From Pelagicoccus sp. (GTDB lineage Bacteria; Verrucomicrobiota; Verrucomicrobiia; Opitutales; Opitutaceae): a stretch of DNA of 49,741 bases. How positions within the stretch are numbered: the stretch's first letter is position 1; every line of letters begins with the position of its first letter. Under the pieces are notes generated by a model, which worked only from the letters and a program-made list of their open reading frames with translations, did not search any database and was not told where the DNA came from. Positions 26,994 through 34,770 of the stretch are shown here, one piece after another. The stretch spans positions 1 through 49,741 of the forward strand of contig JANQRJ010000056.1 in NCBI GenBank assembly GCA_028284635.1, read 5' to 3'. The translations under genes and the position numbers were made by a program.

Positions 26994-27146
26994 TAACGCG
27001 GAGCTTCAGCCCGCGTGCGCATTGTTTCTTATCCTCATCCTCATCATCTTCCTCATCCTCATCTTTATCCTTGGATGAGGATGAAGATGAGGAGCGGGAT
27101 GATGAGGGCGAATCGCGGACGCGGGCTTGCTAAAGCTCCACGCTAC
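26994..27146. repeat. Composite palindrome, family A with polypurine core (153 nt)
   Basis: Outer ends TAACGCGGAGCTTCAGCCCG and GCTAAAGCTCCACGCTAC. The core has a long pyrimidine run (27028-27071) facing a purine run (27075-27108) that can fold into a hairpin. Confidence 0.85.
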
Positions 27147-27261
27147 GGGCAGCCCAAGAAAACACGGGATGCAATTCCGCGAGCGCAGCCACTTTTGCCT
27201 TTGGCAAAATGTTGCTGAAAACAGCCCGTGCTTCGTCCCGCAAAAGCGGAACTACGCAGGG

Positions 27262-27355
27262 CACGCTTCGCCCTTCGCTCGGAACGCGAAACGGAACACC
27301 CACACAACTTCTTCAATGTGGCGTCAGCCGCGCGTAGCCCGAAGGGCGAAGCGTG
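27262..27355. repeat. Inverted repeat abutting the tRNA 3' end, family J
   Basis: 16-bp perfect arms CACGCTTCGCCCTTCG (27262-27277) and CGAAGGGCGAAGCGTG (27340-27355). The right arm runs into the CCA end of the tRNA gene. It is downstream of the tRNA in its own direction. Confidence 0.7.
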
Positions 27356-27445
27356 GCGGAGAGAGCGGGATTCGAACCCGCGGTACGGGGTTAACCGTAC
27401 AACGATTTAGCAAACCGTCGCATTCGTCCACTCTGCCATCTCTCC
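27354..27445 (-). tRNA. tRNA-Ser (anticodon GCT)
   Basis: Read on the minus strand it begins GGAGAGATGGCAGAGTGG and has the anticodon stem-loop ACGGT-TTGCTAA-ATCGT (anticodon GCT). It has the long variable arm of class II serine tRNAs, the T-loop GGTTCGAATCC, the acceptor end TCTCTCC with discriminator G, and an encoded CCA. Total 92 nt including CCA. It reads AGC/AGU serine codons. Confidence 0.97.
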
Positions 27446-27574
27446 GCGAAGGACCCGAACAGTGCGAAGCGAGGATCTTAGTTCAAGCCCTAAAATCGCA
27501 TTTCGCGGAGCCGTGCCAAACCATCGACATCGCATTGCAATCTCCCATCCAGGGCCCATCACCCTTTTATCCGC

Positions 27575-28357
27575 ATGAACATAGTTTTTCTAGGCACTGG
27601 CACTTCCCAAGGCGTCCCCATGATCGGCTGCGACTGCGCCGTCTGTTCCTCGGAAGACCCGAAGAACACCCGCTACCGCAGCCACGCCCACGTCCAAATG
27701 GGCGGTCTCGACATCCAGATCGACGCCGCTCCGGAATTTCGAATTCAAGCCATCAAATACCGTATCCCAAAAGTGGATATAGCCATCCTAACCCACGGCC
27801 ATGCCGACCACATTCTCGGCTTCGACGACCTCCGGCGCTACTGCGACCAGCGTGATGGAGATGCCATTCCCGTCTACTCCACTCAGGAAGGGCTAGACCG
27901 CCTGCAAGCCATCTACCCCTACGCTATCCGCGAACGTCCTGCCATACGCGGCTATCCTGCGTTCAGTCCCAAGCTCATGCCTCGGCGGCTCGACTTGGAG
28001 CCCCATGGCGTCATCCACTCGACCCTGCAAGCCCATGGCCCCCTACAAACGCTTGGTCTCGTCTTCGAAGAGACCGGAACCGGCAAGCGGCTTGCCTACT
28101 ACACGGACTGCGCCGGCATCACACCCGAAGCAGCGAATCTGGCGAGAGGAGCCGACATTGCCGTGCTCGATGGGCTGCGCAGCCAAGAACACCCCTCCCA
28201 CATGAATACGGTCCAAGCCTGCGCAGCCGCTGCCGAAATCGGAGCCCAAAGAAGCTACCTCATTCACATGACCCACGAGATCGACCACGAGGTAGCGGAA
28301 AAACAACTACCGGAAAACGTCTACTACAGCTACGACGGCCTTCGCTTGGAAGTGTAA
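27575..28357 (+). CDS. Metallo-beta-lactamase-fold hydrolase (PhnP-like)
   Basis: A 260-residue protein with the zinc motif T-H74-G-H76-A-D78-H79 in ILTHGHADHILG. Other features are the N-terminal FLGTGTSQGVPMIGC, an early cysteine pair (CDCAVCSS) and the later ligands in YYTDCAG and LIHMTHEIDH. This pattern fits the PhnP / YcbJ-like phosphodiesterase group, which hydrolyses cyclic phosphate diesters or acts in nucleotide repair. Cytoplasmic, single gene, no operon partner. The true substrate cannot be told. Confidence 0.92.
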   Translation: MNIVFLGTGTSQGVPMIGCDCAVCSSEDPKNTRYRSHAHVQMGGLDIQIDAAPEFRIQAIKYRIPKVDIAILTHGHADHILGFDDLRRYCDQRDGDAIPVYSTQEGLDRLQAIYPYAIRERPAIRGYPAFSPKLMPRRLDLEPHGVIHSTLQAHGPLQTLGLVFEETGTGKRLAYYTDCAGITPEAANLARGADIAVLDGLRSQEHPSHMNTVQACAAAAEIGAQRSYLIHMTHEIDHEVAEKQLPENVYYSYDGLRLEV

Positions 28358-28390
28358 CGGCAAGTCGCTCCGCAGTAACTCGCTTGCAAC

Positions 28391-28510
28391 GTAGCGCGGA
28401 TCTCGCGGGGCGGGACCGCGATCGTCACGTTTCTTATCCTCATCACCTTCTTCATCTTTATCCTGGGATGAGGATGAAGATGAGGAGAAGGGATGATGAG
28501 GGAGCGCTAC
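28391..28510. repeat. Composite palindrome, family A with polypurine core (120 nt)
   Basis: Ends GTAGCGCGGATCTCGCGGGG and GGAGCGCTAC, with an inner hairpin of TTCATCTTTATCCTGGGATG followed by AGGATGAAGATGAGGAG. A further widespread motif (TTCGACAGGCTCAGGGCCAT) lies at about 28599. The gap 28358-28675 holds no gene. Confidence 0.85.
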
Positions 28511-28675
28511 GGACGGCAACAGCCCATGCACGACACTAGCAATGTAGGACCTTCGCTTATGACTCAGCGTAGTTCGAAGAACGAAGACGGTTGCCCGTTC
28601 GACAGGCTCAGGGCCATGAGCTCATTCGGATGGCGAAGCGCCGCAGCTGCCCAATCCAAGAACAACCCGCCATCG

Positions 28676-29803
28676 CTACTCCGGCAGACGCTCAACGGGA
28701 ATGCTGACCGTCTCCTGTCGACCTTCGCGGTAGTACTCGATCTCCGCAGTCTGGCCGCTTTTCATCGCATCGAAGGCATGATAAAGGTCGTCGATACTCC
28801 CAATGGACGTTCCCTCCACCTTTTGTATCACGTCTCCCAGGACAAGCCTTCCGTAGCGGTCGCGATACGTGCCCTTCAGTCCAGCCTTGTCCGCAGGAGA
28901 ATCTGGATACACCTCGCGCAGCAGGATCCCGCTCACTCCGAGGCGACGAGCGATACGGCCAAAGGACGAATCGTCGAAAACGGATACGCCAATGCCCAGT
29001 CGAATCGGATGGCCGAACTCGATGATCTGCTCGACATTGCGCCGTATGGTGTTGGACGGCACGGCAAAGCCGATCCCAGTAGAGTCGCGCAAGATGAGCG
29101 TATTCATTCCGATCAGACGGCCTTGGCTGTCGAGCAGAGGTCCGCCGGAGTTGCCGGGGTTGATCGCAGCGTCGGTCTGAATCATGTCACGGATGGTCAG
29201 ATCCTGTACGATCGAAGTCATGGTGCGGCCGAGCGCGGAGATGTTTCCCACGGTTAGCGTATGATCGAGGCCAAACGGGTTGCCTATGGCCAAGGCCTTT
29301 TGCCCGACCAGAATCTTCGAGGAGTCGAAAACGCGTTCCCCAAGGGGAGTCACGTTGGTCTCCAGCAAGTCGATTTTCAGCACTGCAAGGTCCTTGCTCG
29401 GAGCCTGGCCTACCTTCCTCGCCTCGTAGGTGTTGCCGTCGATCAGGGTGACCGCCAAGCGATCCGCCCCCTGCACCACATGGAAGTTCGTCACGATATG
29501 CCCCTCCCGATCCCAGAGAAATCCAGAGCCGGTGCCCTGGGGCACCTCCGCGACATTCCACGTCCGCACGTCAAACTGGTTCTGAAGATTGTGCACGAAA
29601 ACCACCGCCGGCGACGCCGCTTCGAAAATGCCAATCGTGTCGAGCTCGGACGGCAACAGCCCTTCGAGCGAGGAAGCGGACAGCGACGGTCGAACCGAGG
29701 GCGAATCGAAGAGGTACCTCGCCAGCAAGGTGATGCAAAAGACAGCGGCCGCAAAAAGCAGCAAGGGGAGGATGAATCTTGGGGCGTTTCGCTGAGACTG
29801 CAT
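28676..29803 (-). CDS. HtrA/DegP-like serine protease with PDZ domain, membrane-anchored
   Basis: A 375-residue envelope quality-control protease. An N-terminal membrane anchor (residues 9-28) precedes the trypsin-like domain with triad H108 (TNFHVV), D138 (SKDLAVLKID) and S219 (NPGNSGGPL). A single PDZ domain follows (about 270-370: LGVSGILLREVYPDSPADKA, then GDVIQKVEG). One PDZ and an anchor fit the DegS-like group, which senses misfolded outer-membrane proteins. I chose the ATG at 29803, since an upstream extension in frame (to 30019) is translated from a family C repeat. Confidence 0.95.
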   Translation of the reverse strand: MQSQRNAPRFILPLLLFAAAVFCITLLARYLFDSPSVRPSLSASSLEGLLPSELDTIGIFEAASPAVVFVHNLQNQFDVRTWNVAEVPQGTGSGFLWDREGHIVTNFHVVQGADRLAVTLIDGNTYEARKVGQAPSKDLAVLKIDLLETNVTPLGERVFDSSKILVGQKALAIGNPFGLDHTLTVGNISALGRTMTSIVQDLTIRDMIQTDAAINPGNSGGPLLDSQGRLIGMNTLILRDSTGIGFAVPSNTIRRNVEQIIEFGHPIRLGIGVSVFDDSSFGRIARRLGVSGILLREVYPDSPADKAGLKGTYRDRYGRLVLGDVIQKVEGTSIGSIDDLYHAFDAMKSGQTAEIEYYREGRQETVSIPVERLPE

Positions 29804-29924
29804 ATCGAAACACAAGGCTAGGAAAAGCGCCGTCCAGAGCAAGCAGTTCGCCCAAGCGGCAATCAATACTGGATCCCTACATGCACGCAGACAAATATGG
29901 GCTCGACTAAATTCGTGTCCTCCC

Positions 29925-29997
29925 CTGGGAACGCGGGCGGCTCGCCCGCAGCTATGCGAGCTCAGACCAGTTGCGGGCGAGCCGCCCGCGTTCCCAG
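29925..29997. repeat. Palindromic element, family C (73 nt)
   Basis: Perfect 26-bp arms CTGGGAACGCGGGCGG... with a 21-nt middle, lying in the divergent space between the HtrA-like gene and the Fur-family gene. Confidence 0.9.
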
Positions 29998-30118
29998 AAA
30001 GACAGGCAAACGGCCTCAAGGCTTCTACTGGGACACGGTGTCAATCGCGCCTCTCGTCGCCGTGCGGTCAGAATTGCGTTGAGGCAGACAAAGCGTTCGC
30101 TAGCTTCGCCATTCGACA

Positions 30119-30544
30119 ATGACCGAGCCGGAGAACAAGTTCGAGGAAGCGCTTTCCTCCCTCAAGCGGGAACGCTATCGGGTCACCGGGCCGCGCAAGG
30201 CCCTGCTCAAGCAACTCGTCGATAGCGACAAACCGCTCGCGGCCGAGGAGCTGCACGCAAGACTGGGACCAGACACTCACGACCTGGTAACCGTCTACCG
30301 AAATCTCGAGACTTTCGAGAGCATCGGCATCGTCATCCGCATCGCCACCGAGTCAGGCAAATCCCTCTACGAGCTCAATGCCGAGGAACACCACTACCAC
30401 CACATCATCTGTCGCAAATGCCACCGGGCCGAAAAGCTCGAGCACTGCGAGGTGGAAAAACTGGAGCAACTCGCCGCAAAGCTGGGTTTCACCGAAGTGA
30501 AACACGTGCTCGAACTCTACGGCGTCTGCGAGGCCTGCCGCTAG
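30119..30544 (+). CDS. Fur-family metal-dependent transcription regulator
   Basis: A 141-residue regulator. The winged-helix domain (about 10-85) includes RVTGPRKALLKQLV and the recognition segment HDLVTVYRNLETFESIG. The metal-sensing part has the HHYHHIICRKCHRAEKLEHC cluster and a final CEACR, giving the two CxxC pairs of the structural zinc site. It could be Fur, Zur or PerR. The convergent neighbour is a MerC-domain protein, a neighbour often seen with Zur-type genes, but this is weak evidence. No Fur-box was searched quantitatively. Confidence 0.93.
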   Translation: MTEPENKFEEALSSLKRERYRVTGPRKALLKQLVDSDKPLAAEELHARLGPDTHDLVTVYRNLETFESIGIVIRIATESGKSLYELNAEEHHYHHIICRKCHRAEKLEHCEVEKLEQLAAKLGFTEVKHVLELYGVCEACR

Positions 30545-30572
30545 CGCCGTGTCAAGGGCACAGTGTCGCAAA

Positions 30573-30836
30573 ACGTAACGCGGATCCCGCTCTGCAGGAA
30601 CGCGTCCGTGGAGGACGGAGCCTGCATTACCCTTCGACAAACTCAAGATCTCCGACGGACGCGGGCTGAAGCGGGTGTGTTTCAAAGTTTCGCCTTCCAA
30701 ATCGCGACGCTGTGCCAAACTCTTTCGAGTTCGGCTACTGAAGCAAGCTCTGCACAGTCGAGGTAGCCGAACTCGAGAGAGTTTGGTAAACTCAGGCGAC
30801 ACTTCGAAACACACCCGGCTAAAGCTCCGCGCTACG
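30573..30836. repeat. Nested repeat: family B-type element inside a family A element
   Basis: The outer element has family A ends (TAACGCGGATCCCGC on the left, AAAGCTCCGCGCTAC on the right). Inside it, 30673-30816 is an element with inverted ends GGGTGTGTTTC / GAAACACACCC and an inner family B palindrome (30715-30786). The inner element is flanked by an imperfect 9-bp direct repeat, GGCTGAAGC (30664-30672) and GGCTAAAGC (30817-30825), which looks like a target duplication. Confidence 0.8.
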
Positions 30837-30881
30837 TTTCATGCATGACACCGACACCAGTGGCGCGACTAAAAACGCGTT

Positions 30882-31400
30882 CTATGCATCGCAGCAGGTT
30901 TCCCGGCAGTTTAGGCGGTGCCAATGCCAATTCTTCCAGTGGCCGAGTATGAAGATCGAGGCACCGAAAAGCGTCGAGATGGCATGCAGACCCTCCGGCA
31001 GCAATGGCCTCACCGCGCCGAAAACCAATACGCCAACCAACAGAAACCAGAAGATCTCCTTTCTGCCATGGTAGCGGTATCCCCTAATGTAGGTTATGCC
31101 GGCCACCAGAAAGATGATTCCCATCATGACCCACTCGAACTCGTGGTCTGCCACGAAGCCAATGCCAGCAAACGGCAAGACCGCCAATATCAAGGGAGTC
31201 CCCAGGCAGTGGATCGCGCAGAGGATCGAAAGACCGATCCCCACTAGATCCCATTTCTTCGTTTCACCGAAAGTAGCTGTTGGTTGCACGCCTGGATCTA
31301 TCGGACGATCATTGCAGTAACGCAAGTAATTCGCATAAGGAACGCAATTCTGACAGCCCTCTAGCTCCCACTCGCTCCCACAAGAAGCTCTGCACGACAT
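30882..31400 (-). CDS. MerC-domain membrane protein
   Basis: A membrane protein of up to 172 residues with the MerC signature LVGIGLSILCAIHCLGTPLI (a Cys and a Cys in the first helix) followed by three more helices (FEWVMMGIIFLVAGITYIRG, IFWFLLVGVLVFGAV, and ISTLFGASIFILGH). A His/Trp-rich tail follows (HWKNWHWHRLNC). MerC proteins carry mercury or other soft metals across the inner membrane. The start is uncertain: the ATG at 31400 overlaps the ParB-like gene by 40 bp, while a TTG at 31325 avoids the overlap. The first 25 residues from the ATG look like a shadow of the neighbour. It converges with the Fur-family gene. Confidence 0.85.
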   Translation of the reverse strand: MSCRASCGSEWELEGCQNCVPYANYLRYCNDRPIDPGVQPTATFGETKKWDLVGIGLSILCAIHCLGTPLILAVLPFAGIGFVADHEFEWVMMGIIFLVAGITYIRGYRYHGRKEIFWFLLVGVLVFGAVRPLLPEGLHAISTLFGASIFILGHWKNWHWHRLNCRETCCDA

Positions 31401-32203
31401 CGCTCAACCCAACGTTCGATCTGGTCGAGGGCTTCCGGAAATTTCGGGTCGTCCTTCCTAATACGGTCCAGGATGCCAATAGCCGCGATCGCATAGTCGG
31501 TCGGCACCGCAGTCGGCAAGGTATCGAGTTCGCGCGGGTCCATCTCTCCGTTGCGAATCATCTGGCGGGCCTCCACCTCGATCTCGTTGCGCGTGCCTCC
31601 CGCCGTATCCGTCGCGTTAACATGCTTCTTGGAAGGAGCGCCCCCGCCGGGACTGCCCGAGCCAGCTCCGCCGTCGTCGCGAACGCGTTCCTCTCCACCA
31701 TGCCTCGGAGAACGCTCCACCCCACTAGGATACTCTTTGCCGTCCTTTCCAATCACCCGATCCGGCATGTCTAGGCCGAGAGACTTGCGAGTTCGGCGGA
31801 TCATTTCGATGGAGACGCGGCAAATGTCAGCCAAGTAGGCGTTCGATCGATCCGGCCATTCCTCCAAAGCGATCTCGGCCGCATGCCGCTTGTCCGCATT
31901 GGTCCGATAGAGGCCATTCGTGGCGTTCGCTCCCAGCGCCGCAACCAGCGCGTCGGTACGCGAACCCTCCTGCACTTCCGCCAGAATGTCCGGCTCTTCG
32001 ATACGCTTCGCTGCCAGGTAGCGGTGAAAACCGTCTGCCAGGTAGTGCTTCGAACCGTCGAAGAACAGGAGGATCGGCGGAAACTTGGCTCCCTGCTTCA
32101 TATCCTCGGCGTAGCCGCTGACCGCCTCGTCGTTCGTCGCAACCCGAGTCTGGGTGCCTGCGTAGATGTCAATGTCCTCGAGTTTGACTCGTCTCGTATT
32201 CAT
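31361..32203 (-). CDS. ParB-like nuclease domain protein
   Basis: A 280-residue protein. The N-terminal 110 residues match the ParB/Srx-like domain (KLEDIDIYAGTQTRVATNDE, then FPPILLFFDGSKHYLADGFHRYLAA). After this comes a helical stretch that may be helix-turn-helix (AYLADICRVSIEMIRRTRKS). A Gly/Ser/Pro-rich linker (about 165-200) leads to a helical C-terminus. Unlike chromosome-segregation ParB there is no ParA partner. Such lone proteins are often plasmid- or phage-related regulators. I chose the ATG at 32203; another ATG at 32224 is possible. Confidence 0.8.
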   Translation of the reverse strand: MNTRRVKLEDIDIYAGTQTRVATNDEAVSGYAEDMKQGAKFPPILLFFDGSKHYLADGFHRYLAAKRIEEPDILAEVQEGSRTDALVAALGANATNGLYRTNADKRHAAEIALEEWPDRSNAYLADICRVSIEMIRRTRKSLGLDMPDRVIGKDGKEYPSGVERSPRHGGEERVRDDGGAGSGSPGGGAPSKKHVNATDTAGGTRNEIEVEARQMIRNGEMDPRELDTLPTAVPTDYAIAAIGILDRIRKDDPKFPEALDQIERWVERCRAELLVGASGS

Positions 32204-32399
32204 GCTGCTGATACTGGCTTCCATAGAGAAGCGGACACAATCCACGCCCCTGCTTCCAGCGCAACGAAAATCCAGGAAAACTTGCGAACCGGGAGCCCCT
32301 TCCTTACACTGTATTCGCAAGATCGTTCGCGCCAAGCCACAAAAAAATTTCCGCTTGCCCAGTGAATCCGAAACACTTCGACGCAGGAAGTGCTGTCTC

Positions 32400-32921
32400 C
32401 TAAGTTGAGACATCTAAGTTACTGTGAAAACCTTCAATGTATGACGCAACTTTTTTGTGGTGCAGCTTCCAGGATTGGAAAATATAGCAAGCCCATTCTT
32501 CAACAGACTTCGCATGTTCTTCTGGAGTTTTGCATTCGAGAACGTCCAAAACGGTTATTTTTGACATATCGGCAGGGGGAACCAGCCATTCGAATGCATG
32601 CTTGAATGCGACAACTCTCTTTTTGATTCGCACGAGATTCCCTAGGGAAATGCCAAGCTCGAAATATGCATAGAGGCTGGCAAGATGCGTATTTGCAGAA
32701 CTTATCGTTCGAACACTCTCCTTGCCAGGGTGTTGCAGGGCATAAGAATCAACCGTAAGAGCATGGACCTTCATGTATCTCGGATCTTCGTACTCTTTGG
32801 CTAGCAGTTCACCGTATAGTCGCCAGCATTCGGGAGATGACTCCAAATAGGCATGCGTAGGCCCTGGATTGGTCTCGCTTTCAAGCAAACACCAAGGACA
32901 TCTTCTAGTTTTGTTCATCAT
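32400..32921 (-). CDS. DUF5946-like protein of unknown function
   Basis: A 173-residue protein that begins MMNKTRRCPWC and carries conserved-looking stretches THAYLESSPECWRLYGELLA, YMKVHALTVDSYALQHPGKE and a Trp-rich end. I recognise this as the DUF5946 type (a Cys pair near the start, HAY...SPECW, TVDxYALQHPG), whose function is not known. The start is taken at the first of two adjacent ATGs. It lies in the AT-richer patch. Confidence 0.78.
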   Translation of the reverse strand: MMNKTRRCPWCLLESETNPGPTHAYLESSPECWRLYGELLAKEYEDPRYMKVHALTVDSYALQHPGKESVRTISSANTHLASLYAYFELGISLGNLVRIKKRVVAFKHAFEWLVPPADMSKITVLDVLECKTPEEHAKSVEEWACYIFQSWKLHHKKVASYIEGFHSNLDVST

Positions 32922-33041
32922 ATCAAGTTCAGACGGGAGTATCAGTGCAAGTAGCGTGAAGCGAATTGGTTTATAGGTCGCAACATTTGGGGACACCAGC
33001 TACAAAGAATGACGCTGTTAGCAGGTATCGACTACACTCAT

Positions 33042-33344
33042 TTACTCAAAACACTCTTTGTTGTCATAAGTGGCAATCTCGTCGGAATCCGGTTTCTGAA
33101 ACCAAGTGATCCATTCTTCTACTTCTTCTTTTCGTATCGGAAAAGCGCCTTCGGGGAGATTTTTATTCCGCAATTCTATCCGCCGCCACAGTTCTTCGTC
33201 ATCGGGATCGAGAAAGTGAAGGACAACGTTCGCCCCCAATGAACGAGCCCTATCCTTATACGCTTCTCTTTCACTCTTTCCCCAGAAGCCGTTTTCAAGA
33301 ACGACGCTAGTTCCAACCGCAAGAAGCTGCTCGTTGATAGATCG
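33042..33344 (-). pseudogene. Truncated AAA/P-loop kinase-like remnant
   Basis: Reading the minus strand from 33344 gives RSINEQLLAVGTSVVLENGF, then WGKSEREAYKDRARSLGANV and a C-terminus ending in NKECFE. This matches the C-terminal half of small P-loop kinases of the AAA_33 kind (the ARSLGANVVLHFLDP...ELWRRIELRN part). The N-terminal P-loop half is missing. The frame is cut off by the TGA at 33345-33347, which is also the stop codon of the next gene, in the same frame. So the remnant appears to have been fused onto, or recombined next to, that gene's end. Confidence 0.7.
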
Positions 33345-33881
33345 TCAGTGCTTGAGAACACACCCCACAAGTCTTGTATTACCTTTTCGATAAAGAATAA
33401 ATTCGGCTTTAAAATATTCAAAGGGCTGAGGATTTTTCTTAATCAAATACTGCAACTCCATAACAACATCCCTGGCGGTTGAGCTTTCGCCTGTGCCGTT
33501 TACAAGAAAGACGACTTCCTTATCAGAATCAGATTCGACGAAGACCGTCGCTTTGCCATCACGTCGAAACGCGCGTGCTCGATATTCCTTTTGGTTTTGA
33601 CTTACATTATCAGATGTTACTTCATCTATTACCACTTCGGGGAGAGACTCTAGCGTCCTCCTTTCCCCTTTTGTCTTTTTCTCTTCGAGCTTTTTGATCG
33701 AGTATTTCGGTATTTTCAACTCGCGAAGACCCTTTGCTCCTTCGACTTCTCCTGGCAGCTGATCTACGTCTATTTTTGCACTCACGTAGGTAACAGAGAC
33801 AGAAAACCACGTTTTGCCTGGGGAGGCCTCTGCCAAGTGCGTGAATAGAGCACCGAGAATTATAAACTGTAGAAACTTCAT
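33345..33881 (-). CDS. Small secreted protein of unknown function
   Basis: A 178-residue protein with a signal peptide (MKFLQFIILGALFTHLAEAS). The body is rich in Lys and Glu with a highly charged middle (KKLEEKKTKGERRTLESL). No domain recognised. The start is taken at the ATG that gives the signal peptide at once; an upstream frame to 33917 adds 12 residues. Base composition is clearly richer in A and T than the flanking genes, which suggests recent gain. An AT-rich near-palindrome (33896-33914) lies upstream and may hold its promoter. Confidence 0.7.
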   Translation of the reverse strand: MKFLQFIILGALFTHLAEASPGKTWFSVSVTYVSAKIDVDQLPGEVEGAKGLRELKIPKYSIKKLEEKKTKGERRTLESLPEVVIDEVTSDNVSQNQKEYRARAFRRDGKATVFVESDSDKEVVFLVNGTGESSTARDVVMELQYLIKKNPQPFEYFKAEFILYRKGNTRLVGCVLKH

Positions 33882-34152
33882 ATATCTACCTCTAATTTTC
33901 AACGTTAAAATTAACAACTTAAGCCTCGCGGCAGTCGATGCTGTGAGATTCCTTGTTTCATTCTACCTAACAAGTTTTGGTATATTTCCGGATACCACCA
34001 ATGAAGCGTTTCGCAGTCAACTAGGAAACCTGGCACGAGGCACTAGCTTCTAGTCGCATCACTTCGCTCGTTGTCAGTCTCCTAAAACGCTTTATTTTCG
34101 GAACCTTTGGGTTATATAGCCTTTCGACTTAACATCCAAATTCGATCCTGCC
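33882..34152. other. Gene-free spacer of 271 bp
   Basis: An AT-rich near-palindrome (AATTTTCAACGTTAAAATT at 33896-33914) lies close to the start of the secreted protein gene. No repeat of the A to J families and no convincing gene is seen here. Confidence 0.4.
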
Positions 34153-34689
34153 ATGTCTGAAGAATCCGCTGTCCCGCAACTTGAAACGATCACCCTAGCC
34201 GCCGGATGCTTCTGGTGTGTCGAGGCCGTCTACGAACGGATCCCGGGGGTTGTAAGCGCGGTGAGTGGCTACATGGGAGGCCATGTGGCAAACCCGAGCT
34301 ATCAAGCGGTTACGACGGGAGAGACTGGCCATGCGGAGGTTGTCCAGCTGCGTTTCGATCCACAGCATGTTGCTCTGGAGCAGATTCTCGAGGTTTTTTG
34401 GGAGGCCCACGATCCGACCACCCTGAACCGTCAAGGAGCCGACACCGGCACTCAGTACCGCTCGGCAATCTTCTACGAAGGCGAAACTCAACGTGAGATC
34501 GCAGAAGCTTCGAAACGGCGTCGTGATGAAAGCGGCAAGCATGGCAGTCCAATCGTGACCGAAATCACGCCGGCCAGCGTCTTCTACGAGGCCGAAGACT
34601 ATCACCAGACTTTCTACGACCAGAACCTAGCCCATCCCTACTGCCAAGCGATCATCAGCCCCAAGCTCCGCAAACTCGGGTTGGGTTGA
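34153..34689 (+). CDS. msrA: Peptide methionine (S)-S-oxide reductase MsrA
   Basis: A 178-residue repair enzyme that reduces the S-form of methionine sulfoxide in proteins with thioredoxin. The catalytic motif GCFWCVEAVYERIPGV is at residues 18-33 (active-site C19, with a second Cys at 22). The conserved GYMGGHVANPSY, QLRFDP, FWEAHDPTTLNRQGADTGTQ, YRSAIFY and EDYHQTFYDQN stretches are all present. Length is typical. No fusion with MsrB. Confidence 0.97.
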   Translation: MSEESAVPQLETITLAAGCFWCVEAVYERIPGVVSAVSGYMGGHVANPSYQAVTTGETGHAEVVQLRFDPQHVALEQILEVFWEAHDPTTLNRQGADTGTQYRSAIFYEGETQREIAEASKRRRDESGKHGSPIVTEITPASVFYEAEDYHQTFYDQNLAHPYCQAIISPKLRKLGLG

Positions 34690-34770
34690 TATCAAATAAT
34701 CCTACTCCTGCTCATGATCCTAATCTCAAAATCGGTTCAATGGATCATGAGTGGGAGGAAGAGCTCCTCT

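Noticed and set aside
29804-30019. 72-residue N-terminal extension of the HtrA-like protease
   Set aside because: It would be translated from the family C palindrome, and the membrane anchor starts naturally at the ATG at 29803.
31361-32203. Chromosome-partition ParB and a nearby origin
   Set aside because: There is no ParA gene, no parS-like sites and no DnaA boxes that I can see. The protein resembles lone ParB/Srx-domain proteins.
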